From: Gracilaria domingensis
Lineage: Eukaryota; Rhodophyta; Florideophyceae; Gracilariales; Gracilariaceae
DNA length: 64,000 nucleotides
Assembly (NCBI GenBank): GCA_022539475.1
Contig: VCMS01000252.1
Span: 1 to 64,000 of the forward strand
Direction: 5' to 3'
The notes under the pieces were generated by a model. It made no database searches, was not told the DNA's origin, and saw only the letters and a program-made list of their open reading frames with translations. Below are positions 11,111 through 20,986 of the stretch, in pieces. The translations under genes were made by a program, and so were the position numbers. Position 1 is the stretch's first letter. Each line of letters starts with the position of its first letter.

Positions 11111-12087
11111 CCTTAAGGTCTATACGGTGCTTTGTGGCTCTTATTTCTCCCAATTGGCCAGACCACATGGATCTAAATTCTCGAAGGAGCTCTATAACCT
11201 GTGGACGGTAGGATTCGAATTTCTCTCCTAGATTTATCTCCCCCTCCCAAGTCTCGACGTCCTCGCCGTCATTGGAGGTGAGTTCATCCCATGAGGTTTC
11301 CATGATGGCCATTGGAGCTGGTAGTGCAATACCAATGACAGTACCCTTTGGTAAGCGTACCGGGCGGTCCCGGAAGTTACTCATCTTAACCAAAAAGGGA
11401 ACCCTCGGTCTGCAGTCCATAATTCCATTGCCCATTAAGGAAAGATGACGCTGAATCGTCTTCGGATGATTCTGAAGCGTCACCAGACCAGCGGTTTTGC
11501 AGTGAGTCAGAGCGGCAATCTGCGTCATGGGCGGTATTTTTATCGCCCGTGATAACCGAACCTTATTGGAAACGGTAATCTTCGCCAACGGAGGGCGACG
11601 TGGGTGGGCGTCGGGACCAGATTTGGAACCGATAATCGCCACTGAACGGGTGCGGTAGAAGGAATCCTTCTGGAGCCCGGGGTAGATTGCCTTCACGTAT
11701 CGGTCGATGAAAGACGTCCCAAGGAGACATTCGGCACCTAAGGTAGGACAAACAAGGAACCAAGTACGGACCCGAAGGTCGCCAATCTGTAAGCAAAGGG
11801 ATGATTCTTTTAATGTCCATTGGTCGCTTTGATGCGTCAGCTACCCTTGAAGTCCTTCTAACCTTCACCTCGTCCTCCCAACCAGCCGGTAAAACCTTTG
11901 GGTAGACCAAGTTCGGCCCTGCTCCAGTTTTCAGGACGCTGGTGACGACCCGTGACTTTGAGGCAGTTAAGCCAATGGTGTGTCTTACTTTGTAATTCTC
12001 CTTCCGTAGGATACATATTGGAGAATCCGCTTTGCTCTCCAATTCGTCACCCCATTGTGCCAAACTTCTGTCTTGTTTTGGTGGCAC
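11016..12087 (-). pseudogene. Element 1 protease and linker, catalytic Asp lost
   Basis: ORFs 12087-11563 and 11696-11016 carry the retropepsin region. Where elements 2 and 3 have SVLDTGA, this copy reads SVLKTGAGPNLVYP, so the catalytic Asp is replaced by Lys. The second ORF ends with REFRSMWSGQLGEI and KHRIDL, the conserved lead-in to RT. A frameshift joins the two parts near 11600. Confidence 0.65.
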
Positions 12088-12431
12088 CGACGGTTGAGTA
12101 TCCGAAGGCTTATGAGATTCCCTTGGACAAATTTCTTCACCTTCGGCGGTGAGGCTAGAATCCTGAGAGGGGCGGCGCGCCTCAAGCGGCTCCTCTACGC
12201 GTTTTCCGACTGCGTTTCTCCACCAATGGCATACGCGTGACCAGTGGCCTGCACATCTTCTGGAATATCCGTCGGGTGTTCCTGGGCAACTTCATCGACT
12301 GGAGCCGAGATGTTGTTAACTCGTGGAGCCTTGGCTGGCGTTTCCGACGGGGTAGCGTACCTCGAGGTACCAGGAGACGACGTGTAGCGTGGAGCCTGAC
12401 AGTTGAACACTCCTTCGGACCTCCGTGCCTG

Positions 12432-14458
12432 CTAGTTCTCATTCCTTAAGGCCATGAGTTTGTCCTTCGTTTTCTTTGGTAAGAACTTCATGCAATCGCA
12501 TGGAGTAACCGTTGACAGGCATATGTAGCTAGCCTGACAGGAGCGTTGAAAGACATCCCTACGTGGTTGTACCGGAGAATACTTCGGCGTAGGCTGCCCT
12601 GAAGAGGTTTTTGTTCCTGTCGACGGTATGGAAGGTGTACCTGACGGAGCGGAACCAAAGGAAACTGCGAGTAAATTTCCGTCGTCTCCGTATAAACCTA
12701 AGGCACTGCTTTTAGAGCTCTCAACCAAATGGGACTGGGAACTTTTCCTGACGGGAGTTGCTCTTTCTCTGGCCTCATGATCCGGTACCCGACGAAAAGT
12801 CCGGTAGGTCTTTCCGTAACCTTCGGCATAATTCACTAACTACCTGTAGGAGAGGTTGAAGTTGTCTATATGGTGATTTCGAACGTGCGTACTGATGGCA
12901 GGCAGCAATCCAGGGATGAAGTGCTGCTTTAGCCGATTCTCGGAAAACACATTCCCACACCTATAGGCCTTTCTCCAAAGCTGGTCTGCGCAGTCCTTCC
13001 CAGTTACGTTCGAACCTTGCTTGTAGGATATAACTTCCTGATGGGCGTCCATGATGACGTCATCCGTCGCATATGTTTCCAAAAGGTAGTGCACAACCTC
13101 TGGATAGGACCTAAGGAGTTCCCGATCGGTTGCATCGAAGAGGTCCGTAGTTCCGGAGATTTTAGAAACCACATGGTCGTGCCCTTGCCCATGGAGGAAA
13201 AACTGAAAAAGATACAGAGCGGCACCCTCGTGGAAGCCGTTCTGATCACAGGCCGTGCGATACAGACTGAGAAACCAAAGGATAGAAATGGGTTCGGATC
13301 CCGAAAACTTTTCCGTTATGGTTAGCTGCATCCGTTTGGCCCACCTGGCCACCTTCTTGGCCACCGAGCTGGAGTATCGTGCAGACCGGTCGGCCAGGCG
13401 ATACGTGCGGTAGTCCAATACCCTTTTGAAGAGTTCATTGGTTGTTACCAACAGCTTGAGGCGTCGAACGGCCCCCTTATCCGTCTCTGAGCCACTGGAA
13501 CTCGACGAATCCGAATCGGACTCGCTACCGCCGGAGTTCCTCTGGCTTTTTCTCTGGTACTTCGACTTCTTCCGTCTGCTACTTCTCTTCTTCCTACGGT
13601 CAGAGCTTCTAGCTTCCAATGGCAGCTCTTCATCTTCAGCCTCTAAACCAATGGTTGCTTGGAGGCCCTGGGCCCCGGTGTATCTCACGGGTGGTACGGC
13701 CATTAGACCTTCTTGCCGAGGGACGTCTCTGTTGTCCCCTGGACGTGCGCCCGATTGGTCCACCTGTGGTTGAACCCGGCGAGGGGCTGGCAAAGCAGCT
13801 GCTCCCGGTGGTTCGGAACAGGGTTGCCATACAGATACCAATGGATAACTTTGAATTCCACGCACGGAGGGCGGCGGGCCTACCTGGCCAGTCACCTCAC
13901 GGCGGATACTAAGGCAAGCGCGTCCACGAAAGCGTCGGACTCGACAATTTTTGGTAGGACACGTTCAGCCAGTTGGTCGGCGTGCTCATCGAGAGCGACA
14001 GAGACTCGGAGATCCACAAGGGTTTCGAGTCGAGCGTCGAGCATCTCTCGAACCCTAGGCCATAAGACATCGGCAAGTCCATCGGTAGTTACGGAACCAA
14101 CGGTTTCCTGCGGTGCTGCCTGTGGTGTGTTGAGTTGCGAGCGGTACTCGTCGAGCCGTTCTCGGAGTTTTCCAACGAAAGAGGCGTCACGATTAATCCT
14201 CTCGGGATTATCCACTGGTGTGAGGAGATTAACCTGTGGCTGCGAGCGGGTACTCCGACTGTCACTCACGTTGTCGCCGGAGGGTCTGGCGACATCAGCG
14301 AGCGATGGAGGAGTTCCGATGGCTTGAGCCACGAGTGTACAAGGGTCTTCTTGAATGGGTTGATTGATATCCATGATGGCGGTTGCTTGTGTTACCAGTC
14401 CGTCGGTAGTCCAGATCCGATGGTATAATTCCCGTAGTTCGTCTTTCCTAGAGATCAT
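12432..14458 (-). pseudogene. Element 1 gag
   Basis: Three pieces: 14458-13892 (N-terminal helical region), 13895-12840 (Arg/Lys/Ser-rich stretch, then the capsid-like region with LDYRTYRLADRS and FSGSEPISILWFL) and 12836-12432. The last two share a frame and are split by a stop at 12842-12840. The first two overlap by four bases in different frames. The C-terminal zinc knuckle is degenerate (YICLSTVTPCDC instead of CX2CX4HX4C). Residues around LLETYAT, AYRCGNVF and LVNYAE match the gag proteins of elements 2 and 3. Confidence 0.7.
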
Positions 14459-14477
14459 TCTTCACTTCCGTGCGGAA

Positions 14478-14495
14478 TTCTAGGTCGGGAGACCT
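14478..14495 (-). other. Element 1 candidate primer binding site
   Basis: On the minus strand, just inside the LTR end at 14500, the sequence reads AGGTCTCCCGACCTAGAA. The same site occurs inside the LTRs of elements 2 and 3. It is the expected place for a tRNA primer binding site. The tRNA is not identified. Confidence 0.55.
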
Positions 14496-14499
14496 GAAA

Positions 14500-15080
14500 T
14501 GTAGTATAGTGGCACAGGTCACTATCCAGGAGAGGAACGGTCCAAAGGATGGGCGGCCAACGTAGAGACCACTGGTAAAAAGGTGCGATGGGCGGGCGCT
14601 ATCGGTCGTGCCTACAGGAGATGGCGGGCGACGTAGCGATGGCTTGAAAACCTTAAGGTCCTTGCTACTTGCTAACCTATCGGGTCAGATAGTTGCCAAG
14701 GGGTCTCTTGCTTTACCACAGGAGGGAGGCGCAGCTCGAATGGCATAAGTATCGGATGCGAGGCGCCTCGGCCTCCGGAGTGGTGCACTGTAACGCAGCG
14801 CACCACTTTCACTTACTATACTACCTATGGTACAAATAATACAAGTTAGAAAAAAATAAACCTATGGGGCCGGCAAAGCCTCACGTGTACAACCTGTAGA
14901 CCACCATCTACACACCAGCAGGGACCGATCATCCGGAACCAAACCTAAGGCTCATAATACCACAATTGAACTAACAATATTAACTAAAGTAGTGCAAACC
15001 TCATCAGGTCCATACACGTAAATTGCCCACTCTTAGGGTACCCGATGGTACAATGCACCCGTGCAACCTACAAACTTTCC
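14500..15080 (-). repeat. Element 1 right (5') LTR, outer boundary uncertain
   Basis: The inner end is TGTAGTATAG on the plus strand (ACTACA on the minus strand), matching the CTACA ends of the other LTRs. An AT-rich segment near 14815-14870 would suit the TATA region. I could not place the outer end; CCTACA at about 15070-15076 is one candidate. Confidence 0.5.
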
Positions 15081-15159
15081 ACGAGTACTACGCCAGAAAA
15101 TGGTCCCATGAGCCATTCTACCTGTAGAACAAGGCATAATTGCCTGGTAATCGGGATGA

Positions 15160-16100
15160 TGCAGTTCATATACTCAGGGATGAGTATAAGAGGATGCACT
15201 CTCAATGTATGAGTGGGACCCAGTTTTGGAGGTTACTTTTGGATGGCTTTCCCAGATTTTACCTGTAATCAGGGGCGCCATTGCTGGCTGTTACCGCTAG
15301 GTGGACGTGTGTATGACACGACCGTGTATGCATAATATGGGAGAGTGGGTGGTGCACCTGAGGCACCTGACACTGGATTAGCGACGTATACGGACCACTG
15401 CGGGTGTGCACCACGTGTACATAGTTAGTTTAGACCTATTTAGGTGAGCTCGACCTCGCCGTCGTGAGCACCTTCGTAAAGTTAACCCGATCACTCCCCA
15501 AGTAAACTCTTTGTCGAGTAGCGCTTCTTTGACTGGACTCAGTACCAGTGAGGGTCTAGTGCCAACCGCCTACGTGGGTTATCACTCTCACGAGTAAAAC
15601 TGCGTCTGGTTACGGTGGTCCTACCCTCTCGGTACCCCAGAGGAACATCTGTCGTTGATGTCAGGACTTGCGAGTCATACCGAGGAGGTATCAGACCAGA
15701 TTACGAAGTGATCCGACTCTGCATAGAGTTTAGCCCTGGTTACGGAACCCCGTGCGCCCCTGTTGGAGGATCTCGCCCGGCTCCGGGGAAAGTGCCGAGG
15801 AGGCGCTGCCTGTCGCGTGTGGGTGTTGGTTGTTGTTGTTGTATGTTGCTTTCCCTCTCGGGACTACATTTTTCATTGGTCGCGTCGCATCGTTACCGAT
15901 AACAACCCATCTCTGGAGTTTGTTATCGTTCCACCACGACTGTGCCTGGCACCTCTGTAGGTATAGCCAGTTGCCACCACGGCCTTACAACCGAGTTACG
16001 GTGGTACAGAGGGCTCTGTCACTGGTCTACCACCTCGCAAGACAGCAAACCTTCTGACAGTCTGCTGGGTTTTCAGTCTTCCGAGTTTGCCCCGCACTAC
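15160..16100 (+). repeat. Diverged relic LTR, plus orientation
   Basis: Blocks here follow the order and wording of the element 2 LTR: GAGCTCGACCTCGCCG with GTAAAGTTAACCC near 15440-15490, and CCTCTGTAGGTATA near 15950, then GAGGGCTCTGTC. The right end may be the CACTACCA near 16100. No gag or pol follows, so it looks like a solo or truncated LTR of a related family. Confidence 0.45.
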
Positions 16101-16622
16101 CAGTACAGGTCCATGCAAAAAACATTCATAACTGCTCCCGTGATGGAAACATATACCACTTTACAACTTCACCTCGCATAGGCAAGCCCCTACCCATAGA
16201 TGTGGTGCAAATCTCGAGAAAGAGAGAAAGACAAGAAGGTGTTCAGAGCCTTCTCTTCAGTAGGGTAGCAACAGCAATAGAGCCTCTCACGAGTAGATGC
16301 ACGAGCCGGGCGTAAACCGGGATCTACCTTCGCGATATACGTGCATGGGTGTGAGATGGCCGAGAAGTCGGGTGGAGATCCACATGAGCGTGTGCGTAAC
16401 CCTCTGGTGAGGTGAGCCAATACACGAAAGTGGTGAAGACAACGAAAATGAGTCGGAAGTCCACAGACCACTGAAAAGTGGACAATAAATCAGAGAAAAT
16501 GGGACAACAGAGAACCACAAAGGTTGAAAAAGGAAGAAGAACAACCCAAAAAATGTGGAATAGTTGGCGGGCTAAGATAGATCAGAAAAGAAAACGGAAA
16601 GCGTATGCAGGGATAAGAAGTT
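16101..16622. other. No gene recognised; target flank of element 2
   Basis: This segment was contiguous with 29735 onward before element 2 inserted. I see no coding region. Confidence 0.5.
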
Positions 16623-17335
16623 ACGACTGTAGAGCAAAACGTGCTCGCCCGATACACGGGGAATGTTTTCATAAACCCCTGGTAAGGATGGTTCCGGGTA
16701 CTCGGAAGGTATGAATATTGGCCCACTGATGGGATACCTTTTGGCCGCATTGAGGTATGGCACCCTGAGGGGTCGGCCATGACCTGGCGCGGATGAGTAT
16801 TGGTCGCGTGTACGCGTGTGGTTCTTTTGACGCTTTCCGTATGTCTCTCGCAGATGCTAGTTTTTGGCGGGGGTCGTCCAGAAACTGGCAAGGGTCGTCC
16901 AGTAAATTTTTTGAAAAAATATCGAGATGAATTATTTCAAAATTTGCAGATAATTGCTTGGGTCGTCCAGAATCGCTGTGCAGTAAATACTGGTGGGTTT
17001 TCCACTCGTGCTAGTTCTTTAGTCGAGGGCTACCTGAACTGTATTTCGCGAAGTCTAGGTTCAGTTTCCATTAAGGTGCACATTACACGATACCTTCTGC
17101 AGAATGATACCCTGCAACGCATGGAATACTAGTGCTAGTACAGATGATGCCCATTATGAAATCATACCGTTTTATTCGTATCTATTCTTCTATCGACCGC
17201 TTTTGCTAACCACTACTTCGCTATATTACATGTACCATATCCCCATGATGGAGCGGGTGTAGGCGCAATCTGCGGCAGATGCCGCAGACTGCACGTCCAC
17301 CATCGGCTGTATCGGTAGAACAAATACGCACTCCA

Positions 17336-17366
17336 AGAGGATGAGGCGCGAAGCGCCTCATCCTCT
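17336..17366. repeat. Perfect 14-bp hairpin
   Basis: AGAGGATGAGGCGC at 17336-17349 pairs perfectly with GCGCCTCATCCTCT at 17353-17366 around a GAA loop. Confidence 0.9.
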
Positions 17367-17368
17367 CC

Positions 17369-17420
17369 GTTCCTCATGTAGGGAACCATGCCCAGATGCA
17401 TGGTTCCCTACTTGAGGAAC
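17369..17420. repeat. Hairpin with about 24-bp arms
   Basis: The arm GTTCCTCATGTAGGGAACCA and following bases pairs with the segment ending at 17420, with one mismatch around a short loop near 17393-17396. It begins three bases after the previous hairpin, so the two form a pair. Confidence 0.85.
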
Positions 17421-18638
17421 CTGCACCTGCAACTCGTGAGCTACGTCTACATCAAAAGTCATTTACCTGTATACGCAAGCAGAAAGTATCCATAAGTTAG
17501 TCAATGATCCGTTGGATACATTTGAAATGCGATGGAACGTACCATTGATAAAACAAAACAGAAACGTTGCGCTAGAAAAGTCGAAAGACCTAGTAACTCG
17601 CAAACGGAAGAAGAAGCAGGAAAGGGATCGGTTAGATTACCAGCCCACCATCATCGTAAAGCGCGAAAGGTGTCGAAGCGAGAACTCACAACCAAAGACA
17701 CCAAGAATGCCCATGCAGCAAACATACCTCAAGATGCGATAAACGAGAGAGCAGCCTATGTCCCAACCAAGTACCAGAATCGCCTATCCCGAACAGCCAG
17801 AGATCGATCTTGAGAGACGAAATGAAATTGGTCGTTTTCCTGTATACGCTTCACCTGTGAGTCACAGGCGAATTTGGTTCGATAGTCGAATAGTTTACTG
17901 GCCGCTGCCGCGGGTTGCACACCTTCCACGTGTGTGGACCTGCACAAGCGTGCACTTTATTTATTCAATTTAGTTTAACTAAGTAATCGGTTACGATATA
18001 AGGAGCTGACCTCGCGGCCACCTCCGCCCCTCAGTAAAGTGTAACCGAGTTCGGCTCTGAACTGTTTCGCCATCGCGAAGTGTACAACTCCCTCCCGAGA
18101 AACACCGCGTACGGTACGACTCAGCTTCATCCCTCGGGATCATTCAGGCAATACTGACCATTGTGGCCTTGCCTTCGGGCTGTTTTACTCCGTGTCTTCG
18201 GACTGTGTCTGTTTCTTATTTGTGCAGTTGTACTGCTTTCACCACAATTGGTAGCGTTTCCGTCTCTGTATAGAGTTGTGCCGCGTGGGCTTAATACACA
18301 TCGTTGTCTCCCTGCGCCGGGTCTGTTGCCGCTTGCCGCACGTCCCGCCGCGGGATTCCTCTCTTTTCCCCCTTTGGTTTCCCTTCTTTTTCTCCTTTTG
18401 CCTAGGGCTTACACCGCTCTACGGTACCTTCCTCCTCGACCATTCCGTCACTTTTCGCCGGATTCCTGTATCAGGCCCGTTCACCCCTCAACCTCCGTAG
18501 GTATATCCCGTACCACGGGCGGTCTTACACCCGCACTTTCCGTGTTCGGAGGGCTCATCCGCTGAGTCTACCCCTCACAGGGAGCAAGGACTCGAACGCC
18601 TTGAGTGCTTTTCCCATCACTGGGTTTTGCTCTACAAG

Positions 18639-18656
18639 TGGTCTCCCGACTTAGAA
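18639..18656 (+). other. Element 2 candidate primer binding site
   Basis: TGGTCTCCCGACTTAGAA begins two bases after the LTR end. Its reverse complement ends in CCA and fits positions 59-76 of a tRNA, with C at position 61. The tRNA species is not identified. Confidence 0.6.
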
Positions 18657-18853
18657 CGGGTTGGATTCTTTCTTTCATTCTCGTTCTTGTCGAGGAGTCT
18701 CACGATTAGTGATCAATGGGTTTTTGGGAAGCTACTGTGGAACAGTGGACTCTCTAGAGTGTTTTATTTGTTGTTCGTTACTTACTCTTTGGAGTATCGA
18801 GACCTCTCGTTGTTAATTTGATCTTACCGCTGTTCGGTACACCGTGGCTCGGT

Positions 18854-20959
18854 ATGGCGCCACCTGCGCCGAACCTTCGAAACGGTGTGGCCAGAGATGC
18901 TGGTGTGCCTCCGCCTAGGCCTCCGCGTTCTCGCGCCTCCGTACCTCCGAGGTCGCCTGACAATGAACAGGTCCCGGAACCCCGGAGAGCTTCGTCAGTC
19001 ACGTCGGGTCCGATGGCCGCTTCTACGGCAGGAGCTCCGCCCGTTACGGGTACTCCGGCCACGGAGAGACCAGACGATGTGGTTGAAACCCCTGGATACT
19101 CGTACCTCGAGGCTCAACTGCGTATCAGTCAGCTCGCTCAAAACTCGTTGTTCGAGGATCTGCAGTATCTCAGACGGAAGCTTGACCAAGCTGAAGTCGG
19201 AGATCCGACCAATGACATTCGTGTCTTACGTCAAGACGTGAATTCCATTTTGGAAAGTCTGGGTGCACCAGCCGCTTTTGTTCAAGCTTACCATTCCTCT
19301 ATTCAGGAGCATCGAACTGAAATCGATCGCCTAACCACTCGGTTGTCTACTCTCGAAGAGATCATCCGGATGGATAACGCATCTGATGCGAAGGATGCTA
19401 AGGAAGAAGCATCTAGGCGCTCGTCACGCCATACTCCGCATCACGGAAATCGACGATCCAAAAAGGAACTCCGTTACGACTCGGATTCGTCTAGTTCCAA
19501 TTCTAGCGTTCGCTCTGCGAAATCTACTTCATCCAGTTCTTCGGACAGTGAGGAAGACCGAGAACGGTATGGGAGTCGTTCCCGCGGAACGAAGTCGAAG
19601 GCGACATATGCCACTCAAGGAGTGATTCGCTCTCGCGAGAAAGGTAGACGTCATCTTGGACTCAAGGAGTTGAAACCAACGAATCTCCTCTACAGGAAGC
19701 TGTTATCGTATCGTTATTACCGATTAGATGATTCATCGTCACGTCGCACCTCGCGAAGCACCGGCAAGGTGAAGGATCACATCAGAAGACTGAATATCGT
19801 CTTTACGAAGAAATTCGATGGTGAAGATCCGATTCTGGTATTGGACTTCCTGGCCCGCTTTGTGCAGGAAGCCGACATTCTCGGTATGAACGAGGCGCAA
19901 GCGTTTCTCGCTTTACCCTATTTTCTGTCAGGGATGGCTGAAGATCAGTTTAACTCGGTCCGAGGGTCGTCCCGTGCATCTGAGGGAGGTGTCAGTTGTT
20001 GGCCGGAAGCGGTCCACCACCTCCTGAGGTCCTATGCAACAGGAAGCGCGATTCACAACGCGACGCTCGCTCTGCGAGATACTAAACAGAAGACTGAAGA
20101 GACCGAAACGGTTTACTCAACTCGGTTGAATAAAGCGTTTCATCGCTGTGGGAATGTGTACTCCGCTTAGAAGAGATGCACGATGTTCGTGGATGGGTTG
20201 GACCCTTCTATCAAGGCTTTGGTGGCACGATATCGCAAAGAGAGACGTAGGATTACATATCTGGAATTGGTCCAGTACGCCCAAGCTGAAGGCGAAGTCC
20301 TCCATGCTCGACGCCCGCCGAGACCCCGTGGCTCAAGGGCGTTCCTCGTCAACGAGTCATCCCTATCTCTTTCCTTGGAACGTGGAAACTCCGTGAACCC
20401 GGATCTGGATAACGTCTACTTCGTTGGAAGTGCTCCCGATTCGTACGGGTCCTCTGACATTCCGTCGTCGTCGACTCCGACCTCGGAAGGTGACCCCGCA
20501 CTCTATATGGGAGGAACACTGGTACAGGCCACCCCACTCGCTTATGCGAATAACCGAAGCCGTTTCCGAAGCGTTCTCACGCCAGGATGGGTGAATGCGC
20601 AACCGCAACGACGGCCATATGGTAATCGATCTTTCGATAAGTCTGTGACGACCATCTGTCACATTTGTTACCGACACGGTCATATTGCACCTGTGTGCAT
20701 GTTGCCCGCTCGGGAGTTACCGAAAATTATCGGATGGTATGAATCTCTGTCATCAGCTGACAAGGCTCGTGTACCGAGTAAGAATTATGAAGCGCAGAAG
20801 GGCATGTTTGGCAACCCTGGTACAGGACAGAACGTTCGCCTAGACGAAACTCGGAATGCGACCGAGCAGATGACTGCGACCAACCCCGAACCCGGGAATT
20901 CTGTTTCCCACTCTGAGCAGATTTTGCCGTCGCTGGCCAACCCCGCCCAGAAAAACTAA
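18854..20959 (+). pseudogene. Element 2 gag with one in-frame TAG
   Basis: ATG at 18854 (MAPPAP) starts a frame open to TAA at 20957, broken only by TAG at 20168-20170. Element 3 has Gly at the stop position. The protein has a Pro/Ser-rich N-terminus, a predicted coiled coil (about residues 85-175), a Ser/Arg/Asp-rich stretch, a capsid-like region with LLSYRYYRLDDSS and FDGEDPILVLDFLARF, and a zinc knuckle CHICYRHGHIAPVC (CX2CX4HX4C). It packages RNA in the virus-like particle. It ends at a frameshift-type junction. Confidence 0.85.
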
Positions 20960-20986
20960 ACTTGGGAGTTCCCCCTGCGGGAGGGG
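20950..20986 (+). promoter_or_regulatory. Element 2 gag-pol junction, candidate -1 frameshift site
   Basis: The gag frame reads AAA AAC TAA; the pol frame is -1 and open from 20917, so they overlap by about 43 nt. A stem CCCC/GGGG with an added T-A pair (20971-20986) follows the stop. The block from CAG through GGGAG is conserved with element 3, where the slippery heptamer is canonical. Here it is GAAAAAC, a weaker match. Confidence 0.5.

Larger units (their letters stand above)
7690..15080 (-). mobile_element. Element 1: decayed Ty3/gypsy chromovirus, 3' LTR missing
   Basis: On the minus strand the order is LTR end (14500), PBS-like site, gag, protease, RT, RNase H, integrase and chromodomain. 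It ends at a purine tract (CTAAGGAGGGGG read on the minus strand) at 7690-7705. This is the Ty3/gypsy chromovirus order. Every ORF is interrupted by stops or frameshifts. The left LTR is not recognisable and the outer limit of the right LTR is uncertain (about 15080). It is the most diverged of the three related elements here. Confidence 0.75.
16838..17861. mobile_element. About 1-kb insertion in the element 2 5' LTR
   Basis: This block is absent from the 3' LTR, so it entered after, or together with, element 2 insertion. It contains three copies of GGGTCGTCCAG (16871, 16892, 16960), a small hairpin at about 17267-17287, two long hairpins (17336-17366, 17370-17419) and a Lys/Arg-rich ORF (17532-17813) that I do not recognise. 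No clear terminal repeats or target duplication are seen. It may be a non-autonomous element. Confidence 0.6.
16628..18636 (+). repeat. Element 2 5' LTR, interrupted by a 1-kb insertion
   Basis: It matches the 3' LTR (28753-29734) from TGTAGAGC to GCTCTACA. The match breaks after CGCTTTC at 16837 and resumes at CACAGG near 17862. Without the insert it is about 985 bp. The AT-rich TTTATTTATTCAATTTAG near 17958 is the likely TATA region. Confidence 0.9.

Noticed and set aside
18161-18565. ORFs inside the element 2 LTRs (18161-18565 and 29262-29663) that look alike
   Set aside because: They are alike because they are the two LTR copies. Composition is biased and there is no domain.
18639-18670. 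tRNA-like hairpin at the end of the LTR
   Set aside because: The short CCCG/CGGG pairing lacks D, anticodon and acceptor stems. A primer binding site explains the CCA-complementary end.
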